Source of the DNA: Alphaproteobacteria bacterium
GTDB taxonomy: Bacteria > Pseudomonadota > Alphaproteobacteria > JAEULC01
Reading direction: 5' to 3'
Assembly: GCA_020851015.1 (NCBI GenBank)
Contig: JADZDN010000006.1
Span: 1 to 39,259 of the forward strand
Length of the DNA stretch: 39,259 bases
The notes below the pieces were generated by a model, which made no database searches, had not been told where the DNA came from, and worked only from the letters and a program-made list of their open reading frames with translations. This document shows, piece after piece, positions 1 to 8,273 of the stretch (positions are counted from its first letter, which is position 1; each line of letters begins with the position of its first letter). The translations under genes were made by a program, and so were the position numbers.

Positions 1-506
1 CCGTTGCCGCCGTCCAGCTTGTCGGCGCCCGGCCCGCCGTTCAGCACGTCGTCGCCGTCCTCGCCGAACAGCGTGTCCTTGCCCTCCTGCCCGACCAGCA
101 CGTCGTTGCCGCCGGCGCCGGCCAACTGGTCGTCGCCCGTCAGCCCGACCAGGAAGTTGGCGCGGTCGTCGCCGTAGAGGTAGTCGGCGAACCAGGAGCC
201 GACCAGGTTCTCGATCCTATGGTAGGTGTCGCCCTCGGCATCGCCATAGGTGCCGTGGCCGGTCGCGAGGTTGGCGTCGACGCCGTAGGACGAGCCGAAA
301 TAGGCGGCCCAGTCGTTGCCGCTGCCGCCATCCAGCTTGTCGGCGCCCCAGCCGCCTTCCAGCGTGTCGTCGCCGCTGTTGCCGCGCAGCCGGTCGTCGC
401 CGGCCAGCCCGCGGAGGAAATCATCCCCGGCCCTGCCGCGGATCAGGTCGCCGAATCCCGTGCCGTCGAGATTGTCGTTGCCGGGCGTGCCGTTGATGAC
501 GGCCAT
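1..506 (-). CDS. RTX-type calcium-binding repeat protein (N-terminal part, runs off the window)
   Basis: The minus-strand reading frame opens at the ATG at 506 and stays open to the window edge (168 codons seen, no stop). A good Shine-Dalgarno (GGAGGAG, about 8 nt upstream) fixes the start. The protein begins MAVINGTPGNDNL and is built of RTX nonapeptides of the GGxGxDxLx type, for example GLAGDDRLR, GNSGDDTLE, GGWGADKLD, GAGGNDVLV and GEDGDDVLN, in two blocks. The blocks are separated by a non-repeat linker of about 50 residues containing NLVGSWFADYLYG. Such repeats fold into a calcium-bound parallel beta roll after export, normally by a type I secretion system through a C-terminal signal; that end is outside the window. 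No enzymatic domain is visible in the part present, so the activity is unknown. No secretion genes are adjacent. Confidence 0.9.
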   Translation of the reverse strand, partial: MAVINGTPGNDNLDGTGFGDLIRGRAGDDFLRGLAGDDRLRGNSGDDTLEGGWGADKLDGGSGNDWAAYFGSSYGVDANLATGHGTYGDAEGDTYHRIENLVGSWFADYLYGDDRANFLVGLTGDDQLAGAGGNDVLVGQEGKDTLFGEDGDDVLNGGPGADKLDGGN

Positions 507-644
507 CGTAAGGGCTCCTCCTACCTGTCGAAGCCATGCGCGCGACGGGGACGCGCCTCTTGAGCACGTCGGCTGTTCACGGGCCGCTGCGCGGACCCCA
601 GGAATGCCCAAGAGATATTCACGTATTGATTAAAAGGCAATTTA

Positions 645-668
645 AATCTGGGGCAAATTTGCCAGATT
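645..668. promoter_or_regulatory. Inverted repeat in AT-rich leader upstream of the RTX gene (possible operator)
   Basis: The gap 507-722 is markedly AT-rich for this genome around 610-700. It contains a 7-bp inverted repeat (AATCTGG at 645, CCAGATT at 662) enclosing a perfect 12-bp palindrome GGCAAATTTGCC at 652-663. The position, about 140 bp upstream of the RTX start, suits a regulator site or promoter region. Assignment to any regulator is inference. Confidence 0.4.
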
Positions 669-722
669 CATCAAGCATTAAGGTTAAGCTTCACCGACCG
701 GCGTCACAAAGGCCGGCGCGCG

Positions 723-1388
723 TCACTCCACCGCCTGGCGCAGCGCCGCCGCGCCGGCCAGCGGGCAGAGCGGCAGGGCCGCGGCCAGCAGGGCACCCAG
801 CAGCAGCAGGTGCGGGCGGGCGCCGGCGCCCGACAAGGCCGCCTCGACCGCGGTCGCGCCGAAGATCAGCGCCGGAACGTAAAGCGGCAGTACCAGCAGC
901 GCGATCAGCACCCCGCCCCGCCGCGCGCCGAGGGTCAGCGCCGCGCCGACGCCGCCGACCAGGCTGAGGATCGGCGTGCCAAGGAGCATCGCGCCAATAA
1001 GGGTCGCGAACCCCTCGGCGGGAAGCTGCAGCAGGACGGCGAGAAGGGGGGCGGCGACCACCAGCGGCAATCCGGCGACGAGCCAGTGCGCCAGCGCCTT
1101 GGCCAGCACCACCAGCGCGAGGGGCACCGGCGACAGCACGATCAGCTCGAGCGAACCGTCCTCGTGGTCGGCGAGGAACATGCGGTCGAGCGACAGCAAC
1201 GCGGCCAACAGCGCCATCACCCACAGCACGCCCGGCGCGCTGCGCGCCAGGATGTTGGCCTCGGGCCCGACGCCGAAGGGGACCAGCGCGACCGCCAGCA
1301 CGAAGAACAGCACGGCCATGGCGGCGTCCGCGCCCTGGCGCAGCGCCAGGCGCAGGTCGCGCGCGACGATGGCGCGAAACGCCTTCAC
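723..1388 (-). CDS. ccmB: CcmB, heme exporter membrane subunit (cytochrome c maturation)
   Basis: The 221-residue hydrophobic protein shows about six membrane segments and the CcmB-type N-terminus (MKAFRAIVARDLRLALRQG). The polar motif LSLDRMFLADHEDGSLELIVLSP, typical of the family, lies near residues 63-85 and its central part DHEDGSLE is intact. Length matches family members (about 220). CcmB works with the ATPase CcmA in the inner membrane to drive release of heme-loaded CcmE for c-type cytochrome assembly. Its ATG overlaps the end of ccmA by 4 nt (1385-1388), so the two are translationally coupled. CcmC, CcmD and later ccm genes do not follow; an RTX gene lies downstream instead, so the rest of the system must be elsewhere. 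Confidence 0.93.
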   Translation of the reverse strand: MKAFRAIVARDLRLALRQGADAAMAVLFFVLAVALVPFGVGPEANILARSAPGVLWVMALLAALLSLDRMFLADHEDGSLELIVLSPVPLALVVLAKALAHWLVAGLPLVVAAPLLAVLLQLPAEGFATLIGAMLLGTPILSLVGGVGAALTLGARRGGVLIALLVLPLYVPALIFGATAVEAALSGAGARPHLLLLGALLAAALPLCPLAGAAALRQAVE

Positions 1389-2044
1389 GCCGCGTCTTCC
1401 GCCACGCGGCCGAGGTCCAGCCCCCGCGCGCCGGGCAGTTCGAGCGCCGCGTGGGTGCTGAGGACGACGATCCCGCCGGCGCCGCGGTGAACGGCGATCG
1501 CGTCCTCCAGCGCCGCGATCGACGGGCGGTCGAGCCCGGTCGACGGTTCGTCAAGCAGCCAGAGCGCTCGCGGCACCGCGACGATGCGGGCCAGGGCGAG
1601 CCGGCGGCGCTGGCCGGCCGACAGGTAGCGCGCGGGCAGATCGGCGAGATGAAGCAGGTCGAACCGGTCGAGCGCCGCGTTGCGCGCAGTGGCGTCCGCG
1701 GCGGCGAAGTCGAGCCAGAAATCGAGGTTCTCGGCCACGCTCAAGGCCGGCTTCACCGCGTCCTGGTGGCCCAGATAGGCGAGCCGCGCCCGATGCGCTT
1801 CGGGATCGTCGGCGACCGCGGCGTCCTGCCAGCGGAGCGTCCCGGCCGCCGGCGGCATCAGCCCGGCCATCAGCCGCAGCAGGCTGGACTTGCCGCTGCC
1901 GTTCGGTCCGGTCAGCGCGAGCGCGTCGCCCGCGCCCAGCGCGAAATCGATGTCCGCGAACACGTCGCGCCCGCCGCGGCGGCAGCCGAGCGCGCTGCCG
2001 GCGAACAGCGCGAGGGTTGGATCGGGCGGGACGGAAGCGATCAT
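1385..2044 (-). CDS. ccmA: CcmA, heme exporter ATP-binding protein
   Basis: This is an ABC ATPase of 219 residues with Walker A GPNGSGKSS, the signature LSAGQRRRLALARI and Walker B LWLLDEPSTGLD. The early GHQDAVKPALSVAENLDFW stretch after the Q-loop resembles the CcmA pattern (Gly-His-x-x-x-x-K). The frame is open further upstream, to 2125, but the ATG at 2044 gives the usual family length and begins just ahead of the first conserved strand, so it is preferred. The protein powers the CcmAB complex in cytochrome c maturation. It is first in a two-gene ccmA-ccmB operon, separated from the upstream same-strand SGNH gene by a terminator hairpin. Confidence 0.93.
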   Translation of the reverse strand: MIASVPPDPTLALFAGSALGCRRGGRDVFADIDFALGAGDALALTGPNGSGKSSLLRLMAGLMPPAAGTLRWQDAAVADDPEAHRARLAYLGHQDAVKPALSVAENLDFWLDFAAADATARNAALDRFDLLHLADLPARYLSAGQRRRLALARIVAVPRALWLLDEPSTGLDRPSIAALEDAIAVHRGAGGIVVLSTHAALELPGARGLDLGRVAEDAA

Positions 2045-2372
2045 GCGTGGCGGGTCGGTCGGCCAGGGGATTTGTCGGAGGGACGTTCCGAAAGCGCTGC
2101 GGATGGCGGTGCATGATACAGCCAAGTGGCCGGGCTTGCGGACCGGAGAAAAAGAAACGGCCGCTCGGGGGGGACCGAGCGGCCGCCGATCACAGCCTTA
2201 TTCGGCTGCTCGAAAGGCCGCGGGGGGATGCGGCCTCTCACTAGAGGGGAGGTCTAGAGTGCTCAGTACAGCGGCGAAGTATGGTCGGCGTATGCCGGAT
2301 TTAAGGCATTTCTGTGATTTTGCCCGGCCGGTCGAAATGGCGGATTTCCGCCGTCGCCAAGGGGAAATCCGG
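2045..2372. other. Intergenic stretch between ccmA and the SGNH hydrolase gene
   Basis: These 328 bases hold a minus-strand rho-independent terminator at 2146-2185 and no gene that can be supported. A minus-strand frame ending in the residues RAAE at 2198 stays open from 2428, but its first half is a shadow of the SGNH gene, it has no clear ribosome-binding site, and it resembles no known family. The ccmA promoter should lie near 2045-2140 but no convincing -35/-10 pair was found. Confidence 0.5.
2146..2185 (-). terminator. Rho-independent terminator downstream of the SGNH gene
   Basis: There is a perfect 11-bp GC-rich stem, CGGCCGCTCGG at 2158-2168 pairing with CCGAGCGGCCG at 2175-2185, with a 6-nt loop. 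On the minus strand it is followed directly by TTTCTTTTTC. It sits after the minus-strand SGNH gene and before ccmA, so it would insulate ccmAB from read-through. There is no T-run on the plus side. Confidence 0.85.
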
Positions 2373-3194
2373 CTACTCGGCCGCCGCGCGCTCAATGGCG
2401 TCGGCCAGCACCTGGGCCAGGCAGGCATAGGACCTGTCGTTCATGTGGAAATGATCGCCCGCCAGCATGGTGTCGAAGCTGAAGCGCCCGTTCTCTACCC
2501 AGGCGCGCATGACGGCCAGGCGATGGAACACCGCCACGCCGGCATCGCGGGAGAGATGGTCGAACAGCTCGCGATAGGGCACCACCCCCGCCGCGGCGAT
2601 GCGCGGCGTGTATTGCGGGGTCAGCACCATCACGTCGATGCCTGCTTCCCGCAGCCGCGCGATGCCGTCGCGCAGGGTCTTGCCGAACGCCTCGGCCGCG
2701 ATGCCGCGCAGCGCGTCGTTGGTGCCGGTCTGCCAGATCACCAGGTCGGGGCGCTGGTCGATCACGTCGCGCTCGAGCCGCGCTGCCATGTCGGTGACCA
2801 GCTCGCCGCCGATCCCCTTGTTCAGGACGCGGATCGTGCTCATCGGATAGCGGCGCGACAGCTCGATCTGGAGCTGGTTGGGATAGGCGCGATCCGGGCT
2901 GCTGGCGCCGATGCCCTCGGTCGAGGACGATCCGATCGCGACGATGCGCAGGGATTCCTCGTTCTTGAGGCGCATCAGCGCGCGCGGCGGAATCCCGTCC
3001 AGGCGCGCGACCCGGCTGGGACAGGCGCAGCCCCGGCCGCCCAGCATCGGCTCGCGCGGACGCTCGACGCTGAGCGCCGCCGTGACCTGCGCCGCGGCGC
3101 GGTCGGCCGCGCCCAGGCACCAGGCGATGCCCGCCAGCAGAAGCAGTGCGCTGAATTTCGATAGATTCGGCAGACGAGGGCCTCGCGGTTTCAC
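2373..3194 (-). CDS. Secreted SGNH/GDSL-family hydrolase
   Basis: This is a periplasmic SGNH esterase candidate of 273 residues. Block I is IGSSSTEG (about residues 87-94), with the second Ser after Gly as the likely nucleophile. Block II is KGIGGE, block III is QTGTNDAL, and the C-terminal block V is GDHFHMND (DxxH), so all four catalytic blocks are intact. The frame is open to an ATG at 3347, but the GTG at 3194 is chosen because it starts a classical signal peptide: a basic VKPRGPRLPN start, a core containing SALLLLAGIAWCLG, and a likely cut after AAA. The ribosome-binding site is weak. It is divergent from an OpgC-type acyltransferase whose downstream partner is a paralogue of this protein, which suggests a shared role in adding or removing acyl groups on an envelope glycan. 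The substrate is inferred, not shown. Confidence 0.8.
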   Translation of the reverse strand: MKPRGPRLPNLSKFSALLLLAGIAWCLGAADRAAAQVTAALSVERPREPMLGGRGCACPSRVARLDGIPPRALMRLKNEESLRIVAIGSSSTEGIGASSPDRAYPNQLQIELSRRYPMSTIRVLNKGIGGELVTDMAARLERDVIDQRPDLVIWQTGTNDALRGIAAEAFGKTLRDGIARLREAGIDVMVLTPQYTPRIAAAGVVPYRELFDHLSRDAGVAVFHRLAVMRAWVENGRFSFDTMLAGDHFHMNDRSYACLAQVLADAIERAAAE

Positions 3195-3392
3195 CCTTCG
3201 CGGCCATCCGACGGCATGGCTGTTCAGGTATTGCGAGGGTACCGGGATATTCTTAAAGACCCGTGCGGGAGTCACGTTAATTTTTGTCTCACCGGACGCC
3301 CAGCGGCCGAATCGGGCGGGGACCGGCCGAACGCCCTCGGCTATCATGGGTCAAGCGCCGCCGTGATTTCCCGGCGGCTTGCGGCAGGCTCC

Positions 3393-4553
3393 ATGACGGC
3401 ATCGCCAACAACGCCATCGCCGGTCCAGCGCGACCTGAGGCTGGATTTCTTTCGCGGCGCCGCGCTGATCTTCATCTTCATCGACCATATCCCGGGCAAC
3501 AAGCTGGCCTATGTAACCCTGGGAAGCTGGAACTACTGCGATGCCGCCGAGATGTTCGTCTTCATCTCGGGCTACACGGCGGCGCTGGTGTTCGGCGGCG
3601 TGCTGTTGCGCGCCGGGCCGGTGCTGGCGGGCTTGCGCATCCTGACGCGCTGCTGGGTGCTCTATGTCGCCCATGTGTTCATGTTCGTCGCCTTCATGGC
3701 CCAGGTCTCGCTGACCGCCGAGCGGTTGATGAACCCGATGTTCCTGGAAGAAACGCGGGTCGACGAGTTCCTGAAGACGCCCCACCTGGCCGTCGCGCAT
3801 ACCCTGACCCTGACCTTCCAGCCCGCCTTCATGGACATCCTGCCGCTCTACATCGCCTTGATGCTGGGGCTGATCCCGGCCTTGCCGCTGATCGCCCGTT
3901 GGCCCTGGGCGACGCTGGGGCTGTCCTTCGGCCTTTGGCTGGCGACCCATATCTTCGCGCTCAACCTCGGCACCTATCCCGATGGGACCTGGTTCTTCAG
4001 TCCGATGGGCTGGCAATTCCTGTTCGTGATCGGGGCGTGCCTGGGATTTCCGCGCCCGCAACCCTGGCGGCCCTGGCTCGACTGGCGTCCGCTGCCCTGG
4101 CTGTGCGCGGCCGTCCTGGCGCTCTGCGCCGGGGCCAAGCTGTTCCTGTGGGAGCAGTACACCTACAATTTCGAATGGTCCTGGCTCAGCCGGGCGCTCT
4201 ATTGGGGACCGGGCGGCAGCAAGACCGCCCTCGGACTTTACCGCCTCGTTAACTTTCTCGCCCTAGCCTACCTGGCCGCCCACCTGGTCAAGCCCGACGC
4301 CGCGTGGCTGCGCGCGGCGGCGGCCAAGCCGGTGATCTGGATGGGCGAGAACTCGCTTTACATTTTCTGCCTGGGTATCTTCCTGTCGTATTTGGGCCAT
4401 CTGGTGCTGGTCGAATACAGTTCCCGCTCGATTGTCCATATCGCCGTTTCGGCGATCGGCGTCGGGCTGATGGCGGGAGTGGCGGCGACGATGACCTGGG
4501 TGCGGCGCGCCGAACGGCCACGGCGGTCTGTTGGAGCCTCGAGAGCGGCGTGA
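3393..4553 (+). CDS. opgC: OpgC-family membrane acyltransferase
   Basis: This polytopic protein of 386 residues has about ten membrane segments. It starts with the OpgC signature QRDLRLDFFRGAALIFIF then IDHIPGN, followed by EMFVFISGY. In the C-terminal half GENSLYIFCLGIFLSYLGH also matches OpgC rather than generic acyltransferase-3 proteins. Characterised members transfer succinyl groups to osmoregulated periplasmic glucans at the inner membrane. The frame is open upstream to 3216, but the ATG at 3393 sits just before the first conserved block and is preferred. The stop and the next gene's start share bases (TGATG at 4551-4555), so the two are translationally coupled. No glucan synthase (opgG/H or ndvB) lies in the window, so the acceptor is inferred from family only. 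Confidence 0.88.
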   Translation: MTASPTTPSPVQRDLRLDFFRGAALIFIFIDHIPGNKLAYVTLGSWNYCDAAEMFVFISGYTAALVFGGVLLRAGPVLAGLRILTRCWVLYVAHVFMFVAFMAQVSLTAERLMNPMFLEETRVDEFLKTPHLAVAHTLTLTFQPAFMDILPLYIALMLGLIPALPLIARWPWATLGLSFGLWLATHIFALNLGTYPDGTWFFSPMGWQFLFVIGACLGFPRPQPWRPWLDWRPLPWLCAAVLALCAGAKLFLWEQYTYNFEWSWLSRALYWGPGGSKTALGLYRLVNFLALAYLAAHLVKPDAAWLRAAAAKPVIWMGENSLYIFCLGIFLSYLGHLVLVEYSSRSIVHIAVSAIGVGLMAGVAATMTWVRRAERPRRSVGASRAA

Positions 4554-5320
4554 TGGGCAAGCGGATGCTCCGAATGGCCGTCCTGGCGCTGAGCCTGGTT
4601 GCCGCGCTGCCGGCGGCGGCGATGGAAATGATCGTACCCGAGAGCTGCCAGGTGCCGGCGTCCCTGCTGGACGACCTGGCGACGTTTCCGCAGGCCGCCC
4701 GCCGCGTGGCGACGGAGCGTCGGCTGGTGATCGTCGCGGTGGGCGCGTCGAGCACGGAGGGCGCCGGCGCGTCGAAGCCGGCGTCAGCCTGGCCCGCGCG
4801 GCTGGGCGACATCCTGTCCGGGCGTTTCCAGGGCGTGGAAGTTCAGGTGGTCAACCTGGGTCAGCGGCGCCAGACCGCGCGCATGGTGCTGGACCGGATG
4901 GCGCGCGACATCGCCCCGCTGCATCCCAGCCTGGTGATCTGGGAGAGCGGCACGGTCGAAGCCGCGCGCGCCGAAGATCCCGGCGAGTACGCCCATGTGC
5001 TGATGCGCGGGGCCGAGGCCGTGTCGGAATTGCCCGCGGACCTGATCGTGATGGACCCGCAATACGCCCGCGACACCGCGCGGGTCATCAACTTCCAGCC
5101 CTATGTCGATGCCGTGCACCAGGCGGCGTCGATGCCGGACGTAAATCTCTTTCCCCGCTACGAGATCATGCGCGCCTGGGCCGAGGACAATCGCCTGATG
5201 CCCCGAACGCGCGACGCCATGCTGAAAGGCAACGACGACATCTATGACTGCGTGGCGCAGCTGCTTGCCGACGTGATCGACCGCGGCCTGCGCGAGGCCG
5301 CCCACGCGCAGCGCCGATAG
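4553..5320 (+). CDS. Secreted SGNH-like protein with degraded catalytic blocks (paralogue of the 2373-3194 gene)
   Basis: The 255-residue protein has a signal peptide (MGKRMLRMAVLALSLVAALPAAA). It aligns along its length with the SGNH protein encoded at 2373-3194: VAVGASSTEGAGAS versus VAIGSSSTEGIGAS, LVIWESGT versus LVIWQTGT, and the shared stretch before the C-terminus (YEIMRAWAEDNR versus LAVMRAWVENGR). The putative nucleophile Ser66 remains. However, block III GTND has become GTVE, the block II Gly is displaced (NLGQRRQT), and the C-terminal DxxH region is shortened, with GNDDIYDC in place of GDHFHMNDRSYAC. It is therefore probably inactive as an esterase, or uses another arrangement. Coupling to opgC by TGATG suggests it works with the acyltransferase, perhaps binding the glycan. 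Confidence 0.78.
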   Translation: MGKRMLRMAVLALSLVAALPAAAMEMIVPESCQVPASLLDDLATFPQAARRVATERRLVIVAVGASSTEGAGASKPASAWPARLGDILSGRFQGVEVQVVNLGQRRQTARMVLDRMARDIAPLHPSLVIWESGTVEAARAEDPGEYAHVLMRGAEAVSELPADLIVMDPQYARDTARVINFQPYVDAVHQAASMPDVNLFPRYEIMRAWAEDNRLMPRTRDAMLKGNDDIYDCVAQLLADVIDRGLREAAHAQRR

Positions 5321-5362
5321 GGCCGCGGGCATGACGGCTGGCATTCCGGCGCCTCCGGCCCC

Positions 5363-8197
5363 ATGTTTCCGGTCATGAGCACGCCCGAGAAGATCGACAA
5401 CCCGCGCGCGATCGTCGACCGGCGCGCCTTGATGGGCGAGGCCGAGACGATCGCGAAACTGGCCGAGGATCGGCGCCGCCCGGCGCTGCTGGCGCGGTTC
5501 AAGAAGGCCCTGAAGCACGGCCAGGAGGAAATCCGCCGGCGCTTCGACGCGAACAATCTCGGCGGCGAAGTGATGCGCGCCTCGGCGCTGCTGGTCGACC
5601 AGATCGTGCGCGTGCTGTTCGACTTCGCGAGCCTGCGCGAATTTCCCGCGCCCAACCCCACCAAGGGCGAGCAGCTGTCGATCGTCGCGGTGGGCGGCTA
5701 TGGCCGCGGCGAACTGGCGCCCAAGTCGGACGTCGACCTGCTGTTCCTGCTGCCCTACAAGCAGACCCCGCGCGGCGAGCAGATCGTGGAGTACATGCTC
5801 TACGTGCTGTGGGACCTGGGCCTGCAGGTGGGCCACGCCACCCGCTCGATCGACGAATGCCTGCGCCAGGCCAAGGGCGACATGACGATCCGCACGGGCC
5901 TGCTGGAATCGCGCTTCATCTGGGGCGACCAGGACCTCTATGGCGAGCTGCGTCAGAAATTCGACGCGAAGTTCCTCGTCGGCAATCGCGCCGACTTCGT
6001 GGAAGCGAAGTTGACGGAGCGCAACGAGCGTCACCAGCGCCTGGGCGATTCGCGCTACGTGCTGGAGCCGAACATCAAGGACGGCAAGGGCGGCCTGCGT
6101 GACCTGCACACGCTGAGCTGGCTGGCCAAGTATCTCTACAAGATCGGCGAGCCGGATGCCTTGGTCGCCCGCGGCGTGCTGTCGGCGGAGGAGGCGCGGA
6201 CCTTCGTCAAGTCGCGCGAGTTCCTGTGGTGCCTGCGCTGCCACCTGCACTACCTGACGGAGCGGCCCGAGGAGCGCCTGACCTTCGACGTGCAGTCCGA
6301 GATCGCGCGGCGCATGGGCTACACCGACCATGCCGGCACCAAGCGGGTCGAGCGGCTGATGAAGCACTACTTCTTGGTGGCCAAGGACGTCGGCGACCTG
6401 ACCCGCGTGTTCTGCGCGGCGATCGACGCCGAGATCAAGCGCGCGCCGCTGTCGGGGCTGCGCCGCATGGCGCCCTGGCGGCGCGACTTCGGCGATTTCG
6501 TCGTCGACCAGGGCCGGCTGGACGCCAAGCGCGACAACACCTTTCTGGCCGACCCGGTCAATTTCCTGCGGCTGTTCCAGGTGGCGCAGGCCAACGGCCT
6601 GGACCTGCATCCGCATGCGCTGCGGCTGGTCAGGCGCGACCTGCGCCTGGTCAACACGCGGCTGCGCCAGAGTCCCGAGGCGAACGCCCTCTTCCTCGAC
6701 ATGCTGACCAGCGCGCAGGATCCGGAATCGACGCTGCGGCGGATGAACGAAGCCGGCGTTCTGGGCCGCTTCCTGCCCGATTTCGGCCGCGTCGTCGCCC
6801 AGATGCAGTACGACATGTACCATGTGCACACGGTCGACGAGCACACGATCTATGCGATCGGAATCCTGCACCGCATCGAGAAGGGTCTGCTGAAGGGGGA
6901 CCACCCGGTATCCAGCGAGGTGGTGCACAAGGTGCTGTCGCGCCGCGTGCTGTATCTTGCCGTGCTGCTGCACGACATCGCCAAGGGTCGTGGCGGCGAT
7001 CACTCGGTGCTGGGCGAGCAGGTGGCGCTGGAACTTTGTCCGCGGCTTGGCCTCAGCGAGGAGGAGACCGCGACCGTGGCGTGGCTGGTGCGCTACCACC
7101 TGCTGATGAGCTATGCCGCGTTCAAGCGCGACATCGACGATCCCAAGACCGTGGCCGATTTCTGCGCGCTGGTGCAGAGCCCCGAGCGGCTGCGCCTTCT
7201 CTTGGTCCTGACCGTCGCCGATATCCGCGCGGTCGGCCCCAACGTGTGGAACAACTGGAAGGCCACGCTGCTGCGCGAGCTCTACTGGCGCGCCGAGGAA
7301 GCGCTGTCGGGCGGCCTTGCCGCCGCCGGCAAGGGGCTGAAGGCGCGCGCCGAGGCAAGGCTGGAAGAGCTGCGCGCCGAACTGAAGGACTGGACCGACG
7401 CGGAGTTCGCGCATCTCCGCGAACGCTCCGGCCCGGCCTACTGGCTGGCGTTCGACGCCGACACGCTGGCGCGGCACGCGCGCATGATCCGGCGCGCCGA
7501 GCGCGAGGGGGCGCCGCTGAGCGTCGACACCAAGGTCGACCGGCCGCGCGCGATCACCGAGGTCACGATCTTGACCGAGGACCATCCGGGCCTGTTCAGC
7601 CGCATCGCCGGCGCGCTGGCCTTGAGCGGCGCCAACATCGTCGAGGCGCGCATCTTCACCACCAACGACGGCATGGCGCTGGACACGTTCTCGGTGCAGA
7701 GCGCCGATGGCGGCGCCTTCGACCGCCCGGACAAGCTGGCGCGGCTCGCCACCCGCATCGAGCACAGCATTTCCGGCAAGCTGATGCCGCGCCAGGAACT
7801 GGCCAAGCCGCCGGCGATCCAGAGCCGCACGCGCGTCTTCAAGGTGCCGCCGCGCGTGCTGTTCGACAACAAGGCGAGCGCGACCCACACGGTCGTCGAG
7901 GTGAACGGCCGCGACCGGCCGGGTCTGCTCTACGACGTCACCCGCGCCCTGACGAACAGCAACCTGCAGATCTCCTCGGCCCGCATCTCGACCTATGGCG
8001 AAAGCGTGGTCGACGTCTTCTACGTCAAGGACATCTTCGGCATGAAGGTGATCGAGGAGCACAAGCTGGCGAAGATCCGCGAGCACCTGCTCGCGGCGCT
8101 GGGCGAGCCGGCCGGGGCGCAGCCCCCAGCGGCGGCGGAGGAGCCGCCGGCCCGCCGGCGCGCCGGGAACGCGCGCAGCCGCGCCGCGGCGGAATAG
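5363..8197 (+). CDS. glnD: GlnD, bifunctional PII uridylyltransferase / uridylyl-removing enzyme
   Basis: This 944-residue protein is full length for an alphaproteobacterial GlnD. It has a nucleotidyltransferase domain with GGYGRGELAPKSDVDLL at residues 111-127 (the GS...DxD active site), followed by the GlnD linker (EPNIKDGKGGLRDLHTL). The HD phosphohydrolase domain has LHDIAKGRGGDHS near residue 535. Two C-terminal ACT domains start near residues 731 (EVTILTEDHPGLFSRIAGAL) and 845 (VEVNGRDRPGLLYDVTRAL). It adds and removes UMP on PII proteins in response to glutamine, controlling nitrogen metabolism. ATGs at 5363 and 5375 are both possible; neither has a clear ribosome-binding site. In many Alphaproteobacteria glnD is followed directly by murJ and trpS; here a toxin-antitoxin pair is inserted. 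Confidence 0.96.
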   Translation: MFPVMSTPEKIDNPRAIVDRRALMGEAETIAKLAEDRRRPALLARFKKALKHGQEEIRRRFDANNLGGEVMRASALLVDQIVRVLFDFASLREFPAPNPTKGEQLSIVAVGGYGRGELAPKSDVDLLFLLPYKQTPRGEQIVEYMLYVLWDLGLQVGHATRSIDECLRQAKGDMTIRTGLLESRFIWGDQDLYGELRQKFDAKFLVGNRADFVEAKLTERNERHQRLGDSRYVLEPNIKDGKGGLRDLHTLSWLAKYLYKIGEPDALVARGVLSAEEARTFVKSREFLWCLRCHLHYLTERPEERLTFDVQSEIARRMGYTDHAGTKRVERLMKHYFLVAKDVGDLTRVFCAAIDAEIKRAPLSGLRRMAPWRRDFGDFVVDQGRLDAKRDNTFLADPVNFLRLFQVAQANGLDLHPHALRLVRRDLRLVNTRLRQSPEANALFLDMLTSAQDPESTLRRMNEAGVLGRFLPDFGRVVAQMQYDMYHVHTVDEHTIYAIGILHRIEKGLLKGDHPVSSEVVHKVLSRRVLYLAVLLHDIAKGRGGDHSVLGEQVALELCPRLGLSEEETATVAWLVRYHLLMSYAAFKRDIDDPKTVADFCALVQSPERLRLLLVLTVADIRAVGPNVWNNWKATLLRELYWRAEEALSGGLAAAGKGLKARAEARLEELRAELKDWTDAEFAHLRERSGPAYWLAFDADTLARHARMIRRAEREGAPLSVDTKVDRPRAITEVTILTEDHPGLFSRIAGALALSGANIVEARIFTTNDGMALDTFSVQSADGGAFDRPDKLARLATRIEHSISGKLMPRQELAKPPAIQSRTRVFKVPPRVLFDNKASATHTVVEVNGRDRPGLLYDVTRALTNSNLQISSARISTYGESVVDVFYVKDIFGMKVIEEHKLAKIREHLLAALGEPAGAQPPAAAEEPPARRRAGNARSRAAAE

Positions 8198-8243
8198 GCG
8201 ACCGACCCGGTCTCGGTCTACCAGTTTCCGTCGGCGTCAGTTG

Positions 8244-8263
8244 TGATATCATGATGCAATCAT
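8244..8263. promoter_or_regulatory. Palindromes upstream of the toxin-antitoxin pair (probable autoregulatory operator)
   Basis: Two adjoining palindromes lie just upstream of the antitoxin start: TGATATCA (8244-8251, perfect) and ATGATgcaATCAT (8251-8263, perfect 5-bp arms). RHH antitoxins usually bind paired palindromes over their own promoter, so the placement fits. The second overlaps an alternative ATG at 8262. Confidence 0.55.
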
Positions 8264-8273
8264 GGAGGCTGCA

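Noticed and set aside
2198..2428. 76-codon minus-strand frame ending 13 bp before the terminator
   Set aside because: The first part is a shadow of the SGNH gene, no ribosome-binding site is seen, and no family resemblance was found.
4784..8086. 1100-codon minus-strand open frame antisense to glnD
   Set aside because: It is a high-GC shadow frame; the plus strand carries a complete GlnD with all motifs.
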